NCBI RefSeq assembly: GCF_027625995.1
Contig: NZ_CP115396.1
Span: 992,001 to 1,056,000 of the forward strand
Reading direction: 5' to 3'
Source of the DNA: Hymenobacter yonginensis
GTDB lineage: Bacteria; Bacteroidota; Bacteroidia; Cytophagales; Hymenobacteraceae
DNA length: 64,000 nucleotides
The translations under genes and the position numbers were made by a program. The notes beneath the pieces were generated by a model, which was given only the letters and a program-made list of their open reading frames with translations, did no database searches and was not told the origin of the DNA. Position 1 is the stretch's first letter. The number at the start of each line of letters is the position of its first letter. Of this stretch, positions 42,564 through 51,429 are shown piece after piece.

Positions 42564-45020
42564 CTAAAACTCCACGATGAAGCCAATGGTGGGCAGCACC
42601 GTGCCGCTGTTGTTGTCGAGCAGGAAGGGTATGGCGTTGGAGCCATCCGGGCGCAGGGGCTGGCCGTCGGTGCTCACGAAGTCGGCGTTGTCGGGGGTGC
42701 GCTGGAAGGTGTAGCTGGGGGCCGCCGGCGACTTCAGGGCCAGCACGTTCTGCACGTCCACGTAGAGGTCGAAGGTGAGGCGGCGCAGGTTGATTTTCTT
42801 GTCGAGGCGCAGATCCAGCTGCTGGAAGGTACCCAGGCGCAGCGTGTTCAGGCGGCCGTAGTCGAGCACGCCCTGCCCGATGGTGAGGTAGTTCTGCTGC
42901 GAGGCCGCGTCGTCGAAGGGCGTGTAGGGGGCGCCGCCGGCCAGCCGGTACTTGGCGCCCAGCTCCCAGCCCCGCCCGAACTTGCGGCCCAGCAGCACCG
43001 AGGCCAGATGGCGCGTGTCCCAGGCCGAGGGCTTGTAGCGGCCATCAAGGCCCGTAAACTCGCTGCGGAACAGCGTGTAGGACGTCACGGCAAACAGGTT
43101 GCGGGTCAGCTTCTGCTGAAAGAAAAACTCGCCCCCGAAGGCCCGGCCGCGGCCGGTGCTGGTCACGGCCTCGTTGCCGAGGGCCACGAAGTCGCCGCCC
43201 AGGTTGGCTAGGCTGATACCGTCGCGGGTGTTGACGGGGTAGTGGTCGTACTGCTTCCAGAAGGCTTCCACCGTGAAGCGGCGGCTGGCCGAGGGCAGAA
43301 ACTCCAGCCCCGCCACGTAGTGCGTGCTGCCGATGTAGCGGTTGGGCTTGTTCACGAACTGGCCGGCGTTGTCGCGGAAGCCGAGCAGGGTGGAGGGCGG
43401 AATCTTGTAGTAGCGCCCGATGCTGGCATTGAGGTTCCAGCGCGAGGCCAGCGCATACGACGCCGACATCCGCGGCGAGAGGGTGCGCAGCAGGTTGGCG
43501 CCGCCCTCCGTAAACGAGTTGCCATCGGCCCGCAGCCCCGCCGACACCGTCAGCCGGTCGTCGGTGAGGAACGGCCGCGTCACCTGGGCAAACGCCCCGA
43601 AGCGCGCAAACTGCAGGTCGGATTGAAACCGCACGTTCACGGCCGGCTGCTGCACCGAGCCGTCGGGGTTGAGCACGGCCTGGCGCAGGCGGTTGAAGTA
43701 GCGGTTGTCGTAGCTGATGAGCTGGCCCACGGCCCCGTAGGCGTACTGCCACTTGCCCAGGCTGCGGTTGATGTCGAGGCGCAGCTTGTTTTCCACCTCG
43801 CCGGAGCGGGTCTGGAACACCCGCCGGCTTTCGTCGCCCTGAAACGCGGTGCCGCCCTCGAAGAAATCGGCCTGGTTGCTGAGCTGGGTGCGGCTGAGGG
43901 CTAGGTTGAGGTAGCCGCGCTCCAGCAGCTGCCGCAAGCTCACGCCCACAGTGTAGTTCCATTGGTCGATGGTGGGCGTGTTGCGGATGGTGTAGGTGTT
44001 TTCGGGCGTGGACTTGCGCGGCACGGCCACCTCGAAGTGGTCCAGCGCACCCAGCCCCAGCGCCGTGAGCGTGGTTTTGGGGCCCAGCTTGGTGGTGATT
44101 TTGAACTGCGAGTCCCAATAGTCGGGCCGGATGGGCAGGTCAATCAGCTTGAACAGTACCTGTAGGTAGGAGCGGCGTACCGAAGCCAGAAACGTGGTAT
44201 TCTTAGCCAGCGGCCCCTCTAGCGTGCCGGCCACTTCGGTGCCGCTCAGGCGCACGTTGCCCTGGATTCGGTCGGGGTTGCCGTCGCGCTGCCGGAATTG
44301 CAGCACCGAGCTAAGCGTGTTGTCATAGCGCGCCTCGAAGGCCGAGGTACTCAGCGTCACGTCCTCGATGAAGCTCACGTTGAGCATGCCCGCCGGCCCG
44401 CCGGCGCTGCCCTGGGTTTGGAAGTGGTTGATGACGGGCACCTCGATGCCGTCGAGGTAATACACGTTTTCATTGGGCGCGCCGCCCCGGATGATGATGT
44501 CGTTGCGGAAGCCGGCGGTGCCGCCCGTGCCGCCGCCGCCCACGCCGGGCAGCACCTGCACCACCTTAGAGATGTCGAAGTTGCCGCCTGGGTTGCTCTT
44601 GATTTCCTCCACGTTGAGGCGCTGCACGCTCAGCGGCGTTTCGGCCGTAGCCACCCGGATGGCGCGGCTGGCCGTCACCTGCACCTCGCCCAGCGCCTGC
44701 GCCGCCGGTGCCAGCTGCAAACTCACGATGTTGGCGTTGCCGCTGGTGATGACCACGTTGGCGCGCAGCAGCGGCTCGTAGCCCACAAACGACACCCGCA
44801 CGTTGTAGCTGCCCGTCGGAATATCAGCTAGCCGGAACCGGCCCTGCTCGTCGGAGGCCGTGCCCAGGCTGGTGCCTTCCAGCGCCACCGTCACGCCCGG
44901 CAGCAGTTGCTGCGTGGCCCGGTCGCGGATGGTGCCGCTGAGCACGCCGGTGCTTTGGGCCAGCCCCGGCAGCTGCAGCAGAAGCAGAAAGACTATCGAC
45001 AGAAAGTAGCGGAGCGGCAT
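42564..45020 (-). CDS. TonB-dependent outer-membrane receptor with carboxypeptidase-regulatory-like domain
   Basis: Protein of 818 residues: signal peptide, an N-terminal CarboxypepD_reg-like domain (GVLSGTIRDRATQQLLPGVTVALEGTSLGTASDEQGRFRLADIPTGSYNVRVSFVGYEP), a plug domain (ISKVVQVLPGVGGGGTGGTAGFRNDIIIRGGAPNENVYYLDGIEVP) and a 22-strand barrel ending in GFIVEF with a terminal Phe. It transports a substrate energised by TonB. There is no SusD partner next to it, so it is not a classical SusCD glycan system; substrate unknown. A TAnnTTTG box lies about 60 bp upstream. Confidence 0.92.
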   Translation of the reverse strand: MPLRYFLSIVFLLLLQLPGLAQSTGVLSGTIRDRATQQLLPGVTVALEGTSLGTASDEQGRFRLADIPTGSYNVRVSFVGYEPLLRANVVITSGNANIVSLQLAPAAQALGEVQVTASRAIRVATAETPLSVQRLNVEEIKSNPGGNFDISKVVQVLPGVGGGGTGGTAGFRNDIIIRGGAPNENVYYLDGIEVPVINHFQTQGSAGGPAGMLNVSFIEDVTLSTSAFEARYDNTLSSVLQFRQRDGNPDRIQGNVRLSGTEVAGTLEGPLAKNTTFLASVRRSYLQVLFKLIDLPIRPDYWDSQFKITTKLGPKTTLTALGLGALDHFEVAVPRKSTPENTYTIRNTPTIDQWNYTVGVSLRQLLERGYLNLALSRTQLSNQADFFEGGTAFQGDESRRVFQTRSGEVENKLRLDINRSLGKWQYAYGAVGQLISYDNRYFNRLRQAVLNPDGSVQQPAVNVRFQSDLQFARFGAFAQVTRPFLTDDRLTVSAGLRADGNSFTEGGANLLRTLSPRMSASYALASRWNLNASIGRYYKIPPSTLLGFRDNAGQFVNKPNRYIGSTHYVAGLEFLPSASRRFTVEAFWKQYDHYPVNTRDGISLANLGGDFVALGNEAVTSTGRGRAFGGEFFFQQKLTRNLFAVTSYTLFRSEFTGLDGRYKPSAWDTRHLASVLLGRKFGRGWELGAKYRLAGGAPYTPFDDAASQQNYLTIGQGVLDYGRLNTLRLGTFQQLDLRLDKKINLRRLTFDLYVDVQNVLALKSPAAPSYTFQRTPDNADFVSTDGQPLRPDGSNAIPFLLDNNSGTVLPTIGFIVEF

Positions 45021-45076
45021 AGCAGGAAGGCAGGTTTGGCCCTACGAACCAGGGCCGGATGGATATGTTTACGGCG

Positions 45077-45084
45077 CAAAACTA
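45077..45084 (-). promoter_or_regulatory. -7 box TAGTTTTG (minus strand)
   Basis: Exact TAnnTTTG match about 57 bp before the TonB-receptor start. No clear -33 element upstream. Confidence 0.4.
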
Positions 45085-45184
45085 CTCCCGCAGCCCTAAA
45101 GCAGCGGCCCGCCACTAACCTGCCGGCGGCGCAGCAAGTATACGCAGATGCGGCCGCGCAATCCCGGCACCTTTCTTTCCGTAC

Positions 45185-47728
45185 ATGGCAGTTACCCCAT
45201 CTTCCTCTTCTTCCCCCGACCCCAAAGCCGGCTACGTGCGCGTGCGCGGCGCCCGGGAGCACAACCTCAAAAACGTCAGCGTAGATATTCCGCGCGATGC
45301 GCTGGTGGTGTTTACCGGCGTGTCGGGCTCCGGCAAATCTAGTCTGGCCTTTGGCACGCTCTACGCCGAAGCCCAGCGCCGCTATCTGGAGTCGGTGTCG
45401 CCGTATGCGCGGCGGCTGTTCCACCAGATGGCCGTGCCCGAGGTGGATGCCATTGAAGGTTTGCCGCCGGCCGTGGCCCTGCAGCAGCAGCGCGGCACGC
45501 CCACCACCCGCTCGTCGGTAGGTTCCGTGACGACGCTGTCCAACCTGGTGCGCATGCTCTACTCGCGGGCCGGCGACTATCCGGCCGGACAGGGTATTGT
45601 ATATGCCGAAGGCTTTTCGGCCAACACGCCCGAGGGTGCCTGTCCCACCTGCCACGGCCTGGGCCGCGTGTACGAAGTGACCGAGCAAAGCATGGTGCCC
45701 GACCCCACGCTCACCATCCGGGAGCGGGCCATTGCGGCCTGGCCCCAGGCCTGGGGCGGCCAGAACCAGCGCGACATCCTCGTGACGCTGGGTTACGACG
45801 TGGACATCCCGTGGCAGGAGTTGCCCCAAAAGCAACGCGACTGGATTCTGTTCACCGAGGAGCAGCCCGTCGTGCCCGTGTACCCCGGCTACTCGCCCCA
45901 GGAAACCCAGCGGGCCGTGAAACGCCGCGAGCCGCCGAACTACATGGGCACATTCACGAGTGTCCGGCGCCACGTGCTGCATACGTTTGCCACCACCCAG
46001 AGTCCGCTCATGAAGAAGCGCGCTCTGCAGTACATGCTCAGCCAGGAGTGCCCTACCTGCCACGGCAAGCGGCTGCGGCGCGAAGCCCTGGCCGTCACGT
46101 TTGCCGGCCTCGACATTGCCGACTTCTCCAGCCTGCCGCTCAAGCGCGTGGCGGCGCTGCTGCAGCCTTATGCCCGTGGCACCGCCGCCCGTCAAACCCA
46201 CGATGCCGCCCATCCAGAGCAGGCCGAAGTAGCCCACCGCATCGCGCAGGATCTGTGCGCCCGCCTGGAAGTGCTGCTCGATCTGGGCCTCGGCTATCTG
46301 TCGCTGGAGCGCAGCACGCCCACGTTGTCGCCGGGCGAGCTGCAGCGGCTGCGGCTGGCCACGCAGCTGTATTCCAACCTGTTTGGGGTGGTGTATGTGC
46401 TCGATGAGCCCTCCGCCGGCCTGCATCCTTCCGACACCGAAGCCCTGCTTTCGGCGCTGGCCAGTCTGCGTCAGGCCGGCAACTCGCTGTTCGTGGTGGA
46501 GCACAACCTCGACGTGGTGCGCCAGGCCGACTGGCTGGTAGACGTAGGCCCCGCCGCCGGCGAGTTGGGCGGCGAAATCCTCTACAGCGGCCCGCCAGCA
46601 GGCCTAGCCGATGTGGAAGCTTCCCAGACGCGCCACTTCCTGTACCCCACGCCCACCACGGCCCCGGCCGCCGCGCCCCGCGAGCCGCAAGGCTGGCTGC
46701 AGCTGGCCGGCATCCGGCGCAACAACCTCGACGGCCTCGACGTGCAGTTTCCGCTGGGCGTGCTCACCACCGTTACAGGCGTGTCGGGCTCCGGCAAGTC
46801 CAGCCTCGTGAGCCAGGTGCTGGTGGAACTGGTGGCCGCGCACTTGGGCCACGAATTGGTATCGGAAGAAGACGAAGCGTCCGACCCGCTGGAACGCGCC
46901 GCCACTCCCGCAACTGGCGGCCGCATCGTAGCTGGGCTGGAGAATATCAAGCGGCTGGTGCGCGTGGATCAGAAGCCGATTGGGCGTACGCCGCGCTCCA
47001 ACATGGCTACCTACACCGGCCTATTCGACCACGTGCGCAAGCTGTTCGCCGCCACGCCCGCCGCCCGCAAGCGCCGCTACGACGCCGGCCGCTTTAGCTT
47101 CAACGTGGCCAAAGGCCGCTGCGAGAAGTGCCAGGGCGAAGGGTTCGTGATGGTGGAGCTGCTGTTTCTGCCCAGCGTGTACGCGCCGTGCCCTGTCTGC
47201 CACGGCGCCCGCTACAACGCCCAAACCCTGGAAATCACCTACCGCGACAAGAACATTGCCGAGGTGCTGGGCTTGACAGTAGACGCCGCCTGGGAGTTCT
47301 TTGAGGACGAGCCTACCGTGCAGCGCGCCCTCACGGTGCTGCGCGAAGTGGGCCTCGGCTATCTGCGCCTGGGCCAGCCCGCCACCGAGCTCAGCGGCGG
47401 CGAAGCCCAGCGCATCAAGCTGGCCACCGAGCTGCAGAAGGCCCAGCGCGGCCAGTCGCTCTACGTGCTCGACGAGCCCACCACCGGCCTGCACCCCGCC
47501 GACGTGGTGCGCCTGCTTACCCAACTCAACCGCCTCGTAGAAGCCGGCAACACCGTCATCGTAGTGGAGCACGACATGCGCGTGGTAGCCGCCTCCGACT
47601 GGGTGCTCGACATGGGCCCCGGCGCCGGCGACGAAGGCGGCCAAGTGGTAGTAGCCGGCCAGCCCGCCGAAGTAGCCAAATCCAAAAAAAGCCGTACGGC
47701 ACCCTACTTAGCGCGGTTCCGGCCGTAG
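45185..47728 (+). CDS. UvrA2-type excinuclease ABC subunit A paralogue
   Basis: ABC-type DNA-binding ATPase of 847 residues with two nucleotide-binding units. Walker A sequences are GVSGSGKSS (about 45-53) and again GVSGSGKSS near residue 535; the signatures are [10 protein letters not shown] and [10 protein letters not shown]; Walker B parts read [13 protein letters not shown] and [13 protein letters not shown]. The C-terminal zinc finger CEKCQGEG...CPVCHG is intact. Compared with UvrA (about 940 residues) the region after the first Walker A is shortened: the first zinc-finger/UvrB-binding segment is missing. This is the UvrA2/drug-resistance subclass, which probably binds DNA adducts or intercalating compounds without UvrB. 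It is convergent with a TetR regulator. Confidence 0.88.
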   Translation: MAVTPSSSSSPDPKAGYVRVRGAREHNLKNVSVDIPRDALVVFTGVSGSGKSSLAFGTLYAEAQRRYLESVSPYARRLFHQMAVPEVDAIEGLPPAVALQQQRGTPTTRSSVGSVTTLSNLVRMLYSRAGDYPAGQGIVYAEGFSANTPEGACPTCHGLGRVYEVTEQSMVPDPTLTIRERAIAAWPQAWGGQNQRDILVTLGYDVDIPWQELPQKQRDWILFTEEQPVVPVYPGYSPQETQRAVKRREPPNYMGTFTSVRRHVLHTFATTQSPLMKKRALQYMLSQECPTCHGKRLRREALAVTFAGLDIADFSSLPLKRVAALLQPYARGTAARQTHDAAHPEQAEVAHRIAQDLCARLEVLLDLGLGYLSLERSTPTLSPGELQRLRLATQLYSNLFGVVYVLDEPSAGLHPSDTEALLSALASLRQAGNSLFVVEHNLDVVRQADWLVDVGPAAGELGGEILYSGPPAGLADVEASQTRHFLYPTPTTAPAAAPREPQGWLQLAGIRRNNLDGLDVQFPLGVLTTVTGVSGSGKSSLVSQVLVELVAAHLGHELVSEEDEASDPLERAATPATGGRIVAGLENIKRLVRVDQKPIGRTPRSNMATYTGLFDHVRKLFAATPAARKRRYDAGRFSFNVAKGRCEKCQGEGFVMVELLFLPSVYAPCPVCHGARYNAQTLEITYRDKNIAEVLGLTVDAAWEFFEDEPTVQRALTVLREVGLGYLRLGQPATELSGGEAQRIKLATELQKAQRGQSLYVLDEPTTGLHPADVVRLLTQLNRLVEAGNTVIVVEHDMRVVAASDWVLDMGPGAGDEGGQVVVAGQPAEVAKSKKSRTAPYLARFRP

Positions 47729-47750
47729 GGGAGGAGCTATGAGTCCACAA

Positions 47751-47791
47751 AAAAACGGCCGCTTCCTGACTATCAGGAAGCGGCCGTTTTT
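47751..47791. terminator. Bidirectional terminator
   Basis: AAAAACGGCCGCTTCCTGA (47751-47769) and TCAGGAAGCGGCCGTTTTT (47773-47791) are perfectly complementary with a three-base loop; serves uvrA2 and tetR. Confidence 0.95.
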
Positions 47792-47808
47792 GTGCGTCTG
47801 GGGAGCGG

Positions 47809-48360
47809 CTATTGGTGTAGATCGGCCAGGCCGGGGTGCGTGTAGATGCGCTTGATGTAGGTGTTGAGGCGGTTCAGCATCTCTGCGTCTTCTTCGTGCA
47901 GCAGCTGGCGCCACAGTGCCTGCACCAGCAGCGTGAGGTGGTAGGTGGCTAGGTCCGGCTGCGCGTAGCCCAAGTCGATGAAGGCCTTGTTGAGCAGCGA
48001 ATACACGGGCAGCATGAACTTCTGGAAGTGCTTCTGCACCACTTCCTTGTCGAAGGCCTTGTCCTGCAGCGTCCAGAAAGCCCGCTCTTCGCGCACCAGC
48101 TTGTAGGGCAGGTCGATGACCTTCTGCACCAGCGCCGAGGCGTCGTCCTCGGTCAGCATGCCGCGGTTGGCTTCCACGATGCGCTTGTAGCCATCCTTGA
48201 TGATGCTCTCAAATAGCTTGTCTTTGCTCTGGAAATACTTGAAAATCAACGGCTCCGACACGCCAGCTTCCTTGGCGATGAGGGCAGTGGAAGTATGGTC
48301 GTAGCCCCGGTCGGCAAACAGCTGTAAGGCAGTTTGCTCAATTCGCTGGTAGCTTTTCAT
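47809..48360 (-). CDS. TetR-family transcriptional regulator
   Basis: Protein of 183 residues. The N-terminal helix-turn-helix is canonical: IEQTALQLFADRGYDHTSTALIAKEAGVSEPLIFKYFQSKDKLFESII. The remaining helices form the ligand-binding/dimer domain, with no recognisable ligand motif. ATG 48360 is correct; the longer open frame upstream is Pro/Cys-rich and implausible. It is convergent with uvrA2 and followed upstream by a 640-bp spacer, so a regulatory link to either neighbour is possible but not shown. Confidence 0.92.
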   Translation of the reverse strand: MKSYQRIEQTALQLFADRGYDHTSTALIAKEAGVSEPLIFKYFQSKDKLFESIIKDGYKRIVEANRGMLTEDDASALVQKVIDLPYKLVREERAFWTLQDKAFDKEVVQKHFQKFMLPVYSLLNKAFIDLGYAQPDLATYHLTLLVQALWRQLLHEEDAEMLNRLNTYIKRIYTHPGLADLHQ

Positions 48361-48999
48361 AGTGCAGTGAGGTGAGGTAGGCGAGGGGCGCGGCTGGGGC
48401 CGACTGGAAGAAACCAGCCGGATGCAAACGGCCCGGCAGTGGCCGGTAAAGCCAAAAATAGAGAGTAGGGCGCAATACCCGGCATTCCGGCCGCAACTAT
48501 CAGCCCTTGAAATATAGTTTTCTATCAGTAACGGCCCGGGCGGGTTTTTTGTTGATGCATTCACTCCCGTCCCGTTCGGGAGGCCGCCTGATCATCGGTG
48601 CAAAAACGCGCTGGCCCAGTGGGTGGCTGCCACGCGTGACAATCTATTTCTATTCCAATGTAGCCCGGTTTGACCTTTGTCCAAAGAGGCTGAGGTAGTT
48701 CAAATGAGGCAATGTGGCTGATTAACGGGTTGATGCAAAAATTATGTTTTATGTATATGTACTTTGTTGATATGAAAGCGCACTATAAGAGTTTACAGAG
48801 AAGGTGATATTGTCTTTTAAATTGTGTTAACAATTTGTTAATATTGGACAGCTGCCCAGGCAAAAGTAGCTGTGAGCTACGTGAAACTGCCGGCTTGCTC
48901 TGCTGGTGGATGTGGGTGATAAATTGTATTATGCAGGTAAAGCCCCGGGGTGATAAAAGCAAATGCTGTAAACTGCCGCCTCAACAAACTTCAAAAGTT
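48361..48999. other. Long intergenic region, AT-rich in its second half
   Basis: About 640 bp without a convincing gene. The part from roughly 48720 to 48870 is conspicuously AT-rich for this genome (GTTTTATGTATATGTACTTTG, AATTGTGTTAACAATTTGTT with a GTTAAC centre) and probably holds the promoter of the small secreted protein at 49000. TTAACAATTTGTTAA at 48827-48841 is an imperfect dyad that could be an operator. No RNA gene recognised. Confidence 0.5.
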
Positions 49000-49245
49000 A
49001 TGATGAAGCGCATGATTTCGGCCGCTTTGCTTTCAGTGCTGAGCACGGGTATGCTGATGGCCCAGGGTACGCCTGCTCCCGTGCAGGGCACGCCTGCCAC
49101 CGTTCAGCCCACCGACACCACCAAAGTGAAGGTAACCGACGACCAGACCAAAGTGAAAACCGAGGAAGGCAAAGTAAAGGCCGATAAAAAGGCCCGTAAA
49201 GTGAAAGTAAAAAAGGAAGCTACGGCTCCTGCTTCGCAGAAGTAA
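49000..49245 (+). CDS. Small Lys/Val-rich secreted protein
   Basis: Protein of 81 residues: signal peptide MMKRMISAALLSVLSTGMLMAQ, a spacer with the repeated unit GTPAPVQGTPATVQ, then a highly charged tail alternating KVKVTDDQTKVKTEEGKVKADKKARKVKVKKE. The mature protein is basic and probably disordered. Nothing can be said about function; polycationic tails can bind nucleic acid, polysaccharide or the outer leaflet. A strong terminator follows directly, supporting a real monocistronic gene. Confidence 0.75.
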   Translation: MMKRMISAALLSVLSTGMLMAQGTPAPVQGTPATVQPTDTTKVKVTDDQTKVKTEEGKVKADKKARKVKVKKEATAPASQK

Positions 49246-49265
49246 GCCTTTCCGAAAAGTTGTTG

Positions 49266-49301
49266 AAAAACCGTCTCTGCGACTGCAGGGGCGGTTTTTT
49301 T
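49266..49301 (+). terminator. Intrinsic terminator
   Basis: AAAACCGTCTC and its partner GGGGCGGTTTTTTT form a stem with a terminal T-run, just after the small secreted protein gene. The remaining ~270 bp to the next start (49302-49572) shows no gene; a CACCTTTG -7-like box lies at 49555-49562. Confidence 0.8.
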
Positions 49302-49572
49302 GTGTGCAGTATCCGGGCCTGAAGCCTGTCGGCCGTTGGCTTGGCCCGCAGACAGCACCCAAGCCCACCGCAAAGGCGCTGAATATTCGTGTAGCGACAT
49401 AACACCACCGCTCGGGTGTGCGTAGAGACCCAAGACCAGGGCCGGACCATTGTTGCGCGCAGACCAGAGCATAGCGTTGATCTGAACCAGTTGGCGGGGC
49501 GGTGGTTTGTACTACGCCGCTCCTGCTGACGTCAAACGTCCGGCCACCCTTTTATCACCTTTGCTTTTCCTC

Positions 49573-50214
49573 ATGCCTGATTTTCCTGCTTCCGATTTCC
49601 CGGCCGGCGGTGTGCCACCCCAGCCGCAGCCCAATGATGGCTCGCGCCGGTCGTTTATGAAACAAGCCGGCGGCATTCTGGGCCTGGCGCTGGCCCCGCC
49701 GCTGGTGGCGCAGGCCGAGCGCCTGACGGCCTACTCCAAAACGGTGGAGGGTGTCACGGCGCTGCAGTTGAAAATCAACGGCACAGTGCGCACAATCCAG
49801 GCCGAGCCCCGCGTGACGCTGCTGGATGCTTTGCGCGAGTACATGGACCTGACCGGCACCAAGAAGGGCTGCGACCATGGCCAGTGCGGCGCCTGCACCG
49901 TGCACGTTGATGGCCGTCGCATCAATAGCTGCCTCACCTTGGCCGTGATGCAGCAGGGTAAGGAAATCACCACCATCGAAGGCCTGGCCAAGGGCGACGA
50001 GCTGCACCCGATGCAGGAGGCGTTCCTCAAGCACGATGGTTTCCAGTGCGGCTACTGCACGCCGGGCCAGATTATGTCGGGCGTAGCCTGCGTGAAAGAA
50101 GGCCACGCCGGCTCCGACGATCAGACCCGCGAGTGGATGAGTGGCAACCTCTGCCGCTGCGGCGCCTACCCCAACATCGTGGCCGCCGTGCGGGAAGTGG
50201 CTGGCAAAGCGTGA
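49573..50214 (+). CDS. paoA: Tat-exported [2Fe-2S] subunit of molybdenum aldehyde oxidoreductase
   Basis: Small subunit of a xanthine-dehydrogenase-family enzyme, 213 residues. A twin-arginine signal ([26 protein letters not shown]25-R26) sends the folded complex to the periplasm, as for E. coli PaoABC. The plant-type ferredoxin cluster is bound by C100, C105, C108, C120; the second cluster by C159, C162, C194, C196 ([10 protein letters not shown] and LCRCGAYP). Electrons pass from the Moco subunit to the FAD subunit via these. First gene of the paoA-B-C-xdhC-mocA string. Confidence 0.92.
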   Translation: MPDFPASDFPAGGVPPQPQPNDGSRRSFMKQAGGILGLALAPPLVAQAERLTAYSKTVEGVTALQLKINGTVRTIQAEPRVTLLDALREYMDLTGTKKGCDHGQCGACTVHVDGRRINSCLTLAVMQQGKEITTIEGLAKGDELHPMQEAFLKHDGFQCGYCTPGQIMSGVACVKEGHAGSDDQTREWMSGNLCRCGAYPNIVAAVREVAGKA

Positions 50215-50299
50215 TGAAGTGATGAGGCAAAAAGTGATGAGGAATTCTCGTCATCTGCTTGCTGCCTGTCACCTCATCTCTTCATCACCTCATCACTAA
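50211..50299. repeat. Imperfect inverted repeat of GTGATGA words
   Basis: GTGATGAAGTGATGAGGCA overlapping the paoA stop is partly complementary to GCCTGTCACCTCATC and TCATCACCTCATCAC before paoB. Low complexity but foldable; fills the paoA-paoB spacer. Confidence 0.55.
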
Positions 50300-50303
50300 T
50301 TCC

Positions 50304-51287
50304 ATGAATAACTTTAGCTATACCCAGGCTGGTTCGGCCAAGGAGGCCACGGGCCTGCTGAAAGACAAACCCCAGGCGGCCTACATTGCCGGCGGCACCA
50401 CGCTGCTGGACCTGATGAAAGCCAATCTGGAGGAGCACCCGCAGCTGGTCGACATCAATACCCTGCCCTTCAAAGGCATCGAGCAGACCAAGGACGGACT
50501 GCGCATCGGGGCCATGGAGCGCATGAGCGACGTGGGCGAGAACAAACTGGTGCTAGAGCAGTTCCCGGCTATTTCCGAGTCGTTGCTGCTGGCGGCCTCG
50601 CCGCAGCTGCGCAACATGGCCAGCATCGGGGGCAACATTCTGCAGCGCACCCGCTGCGGCTACTTCCGCGACGCGGCGTTTCCGTGCAACAAGCGCGTGC
50701 CCGGCTCGGGCTGCCCGGCCTTGGAAGGCGACAACCACAACCTGGCCGTGCTGGGCACCTCCGAAAGCTGCATTGCCACCGCTTACCCCGGCGACCTGAG
50801 CGTGGCCCTGGCTGCCTTTGATGCCGTGCTTACCCTGGAAAACCAGAAAGGCAAGCAGCGCCAGGTGCCGGTGAAGGACTTCTACCTGCTGCCGGGCAAA
50901 ACGCCCCAGAAAGAAACCATGCTGGAACCCGGCGAGCTGATTGTGGCCGTGACCATCCCGATGACCGCACAGGCCCGCCGCTCCACCTACCTGAAAGTGC
51001 GCGAGCGGAGCAGCTACGCCTACGCCTTGGCCTCGGCCGCCGTCGGCCTCGACGTGCAGGGCGGCACCATCCGGGCGGCGCGCGTGGCGCTGGGCGGCGT
51101 GGGTACTAAGCCCTGGCGCAGTCCCGAAGCCGAAAAGGTCTTGGTAGGCCAGCCGGCTACCGAAGCCACGTTCCGGGCCGCGGCGGCAGCCGCAATGCGT
51201 GGCGCCCAGCCCCGCAAGGAAAACGCGTTCAAAGTAGAGTTGGCCCAGAACACGCTGGTGCAGGCTTTGATGAAAGTAGCGGGCTAA
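50304..51287 (+). CDS. paoB: FAD-binding subunit of molybdenum aldehyde oxidoreductase
   Basis: Middle subunit, 327 residues, with the FAD-binding region (AAYIAGGTTLLDLMKANLEEHPQLVDI and AASPQLRNMASIGGNILQRTRC) and a CO-dehydrogenase-flavoprotein-like C-terminal domain. As in PaoB it has a [4Fe-4S] insertion: C118, C128, C137 and C156, in RTRCGYFRDAAFPCNKRVPGSGC and SESCIATA. This cluster distinguishes PaoABC enzymes from ordinary xanthine dehydrogenase. It has no export signal and would travel with the Tat-bearing PaoA. Confidence 0.92.
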   Translation: MNNFSYTQAGSAKEATGLLKDKPQAAYIAGGTTLLDLMKANLEEHPQLVDINTLPFKGIEQTKDGLRIGAMERMSDVGENKLVLEQFPAISESLLLAASPQLRNMASIGGNILQRTRCGYFRDAAFPCNKRVPGSGCPALEGDNHNLAVLGTSESCIATAYPGDLSVALAAFDAVLTLENQKGKQRQVPVKDFYLLPGKTPQKETMLEPGELIVAVTIPMTAQARRSTYLKVRERSSYAYALASAAVGLDVQGGTIRAARVALGGVGTKPWRSPEAEKVLVGQPATEATFRAAAAAAMRGAQPRKENAFKVELAQNTLVQALMKVAG

Positions 51288-51298
51288 GAACCGCCGGA

Positions 51299-51396
51299 AC
51301 GTTATGTAGAGCGCAGCGAAGCATCTCGCGTGCTGACGTCAGGTCACCAGTACAACATCAGCACGCGAGATGCTTCGCTGCGCTCTGCATGACGTT
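51299..51396. repeat. Family A palindrome between paoB and paoC
   Basis: Inner arms of 29 bp match perfectly: 51308-51336 (AGAGCGCAGCGAAGCATCTC...) and 51358-51386; outer ends GTTATGT/GCATGAC pair partly. Confidence 0.9.
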
Positions 51397-51429
51397 CTAT
51401 TCGAACAAGGCCTAGCACCAAACACCAAC

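Noticed and set aside
48507-48698. 63-residue open frame in the long spacer upstream of the small secreted protein
   Set aside because: No motif, no plausible ribosome binding, runs through the region most likely to contain tetR promoter DNA.
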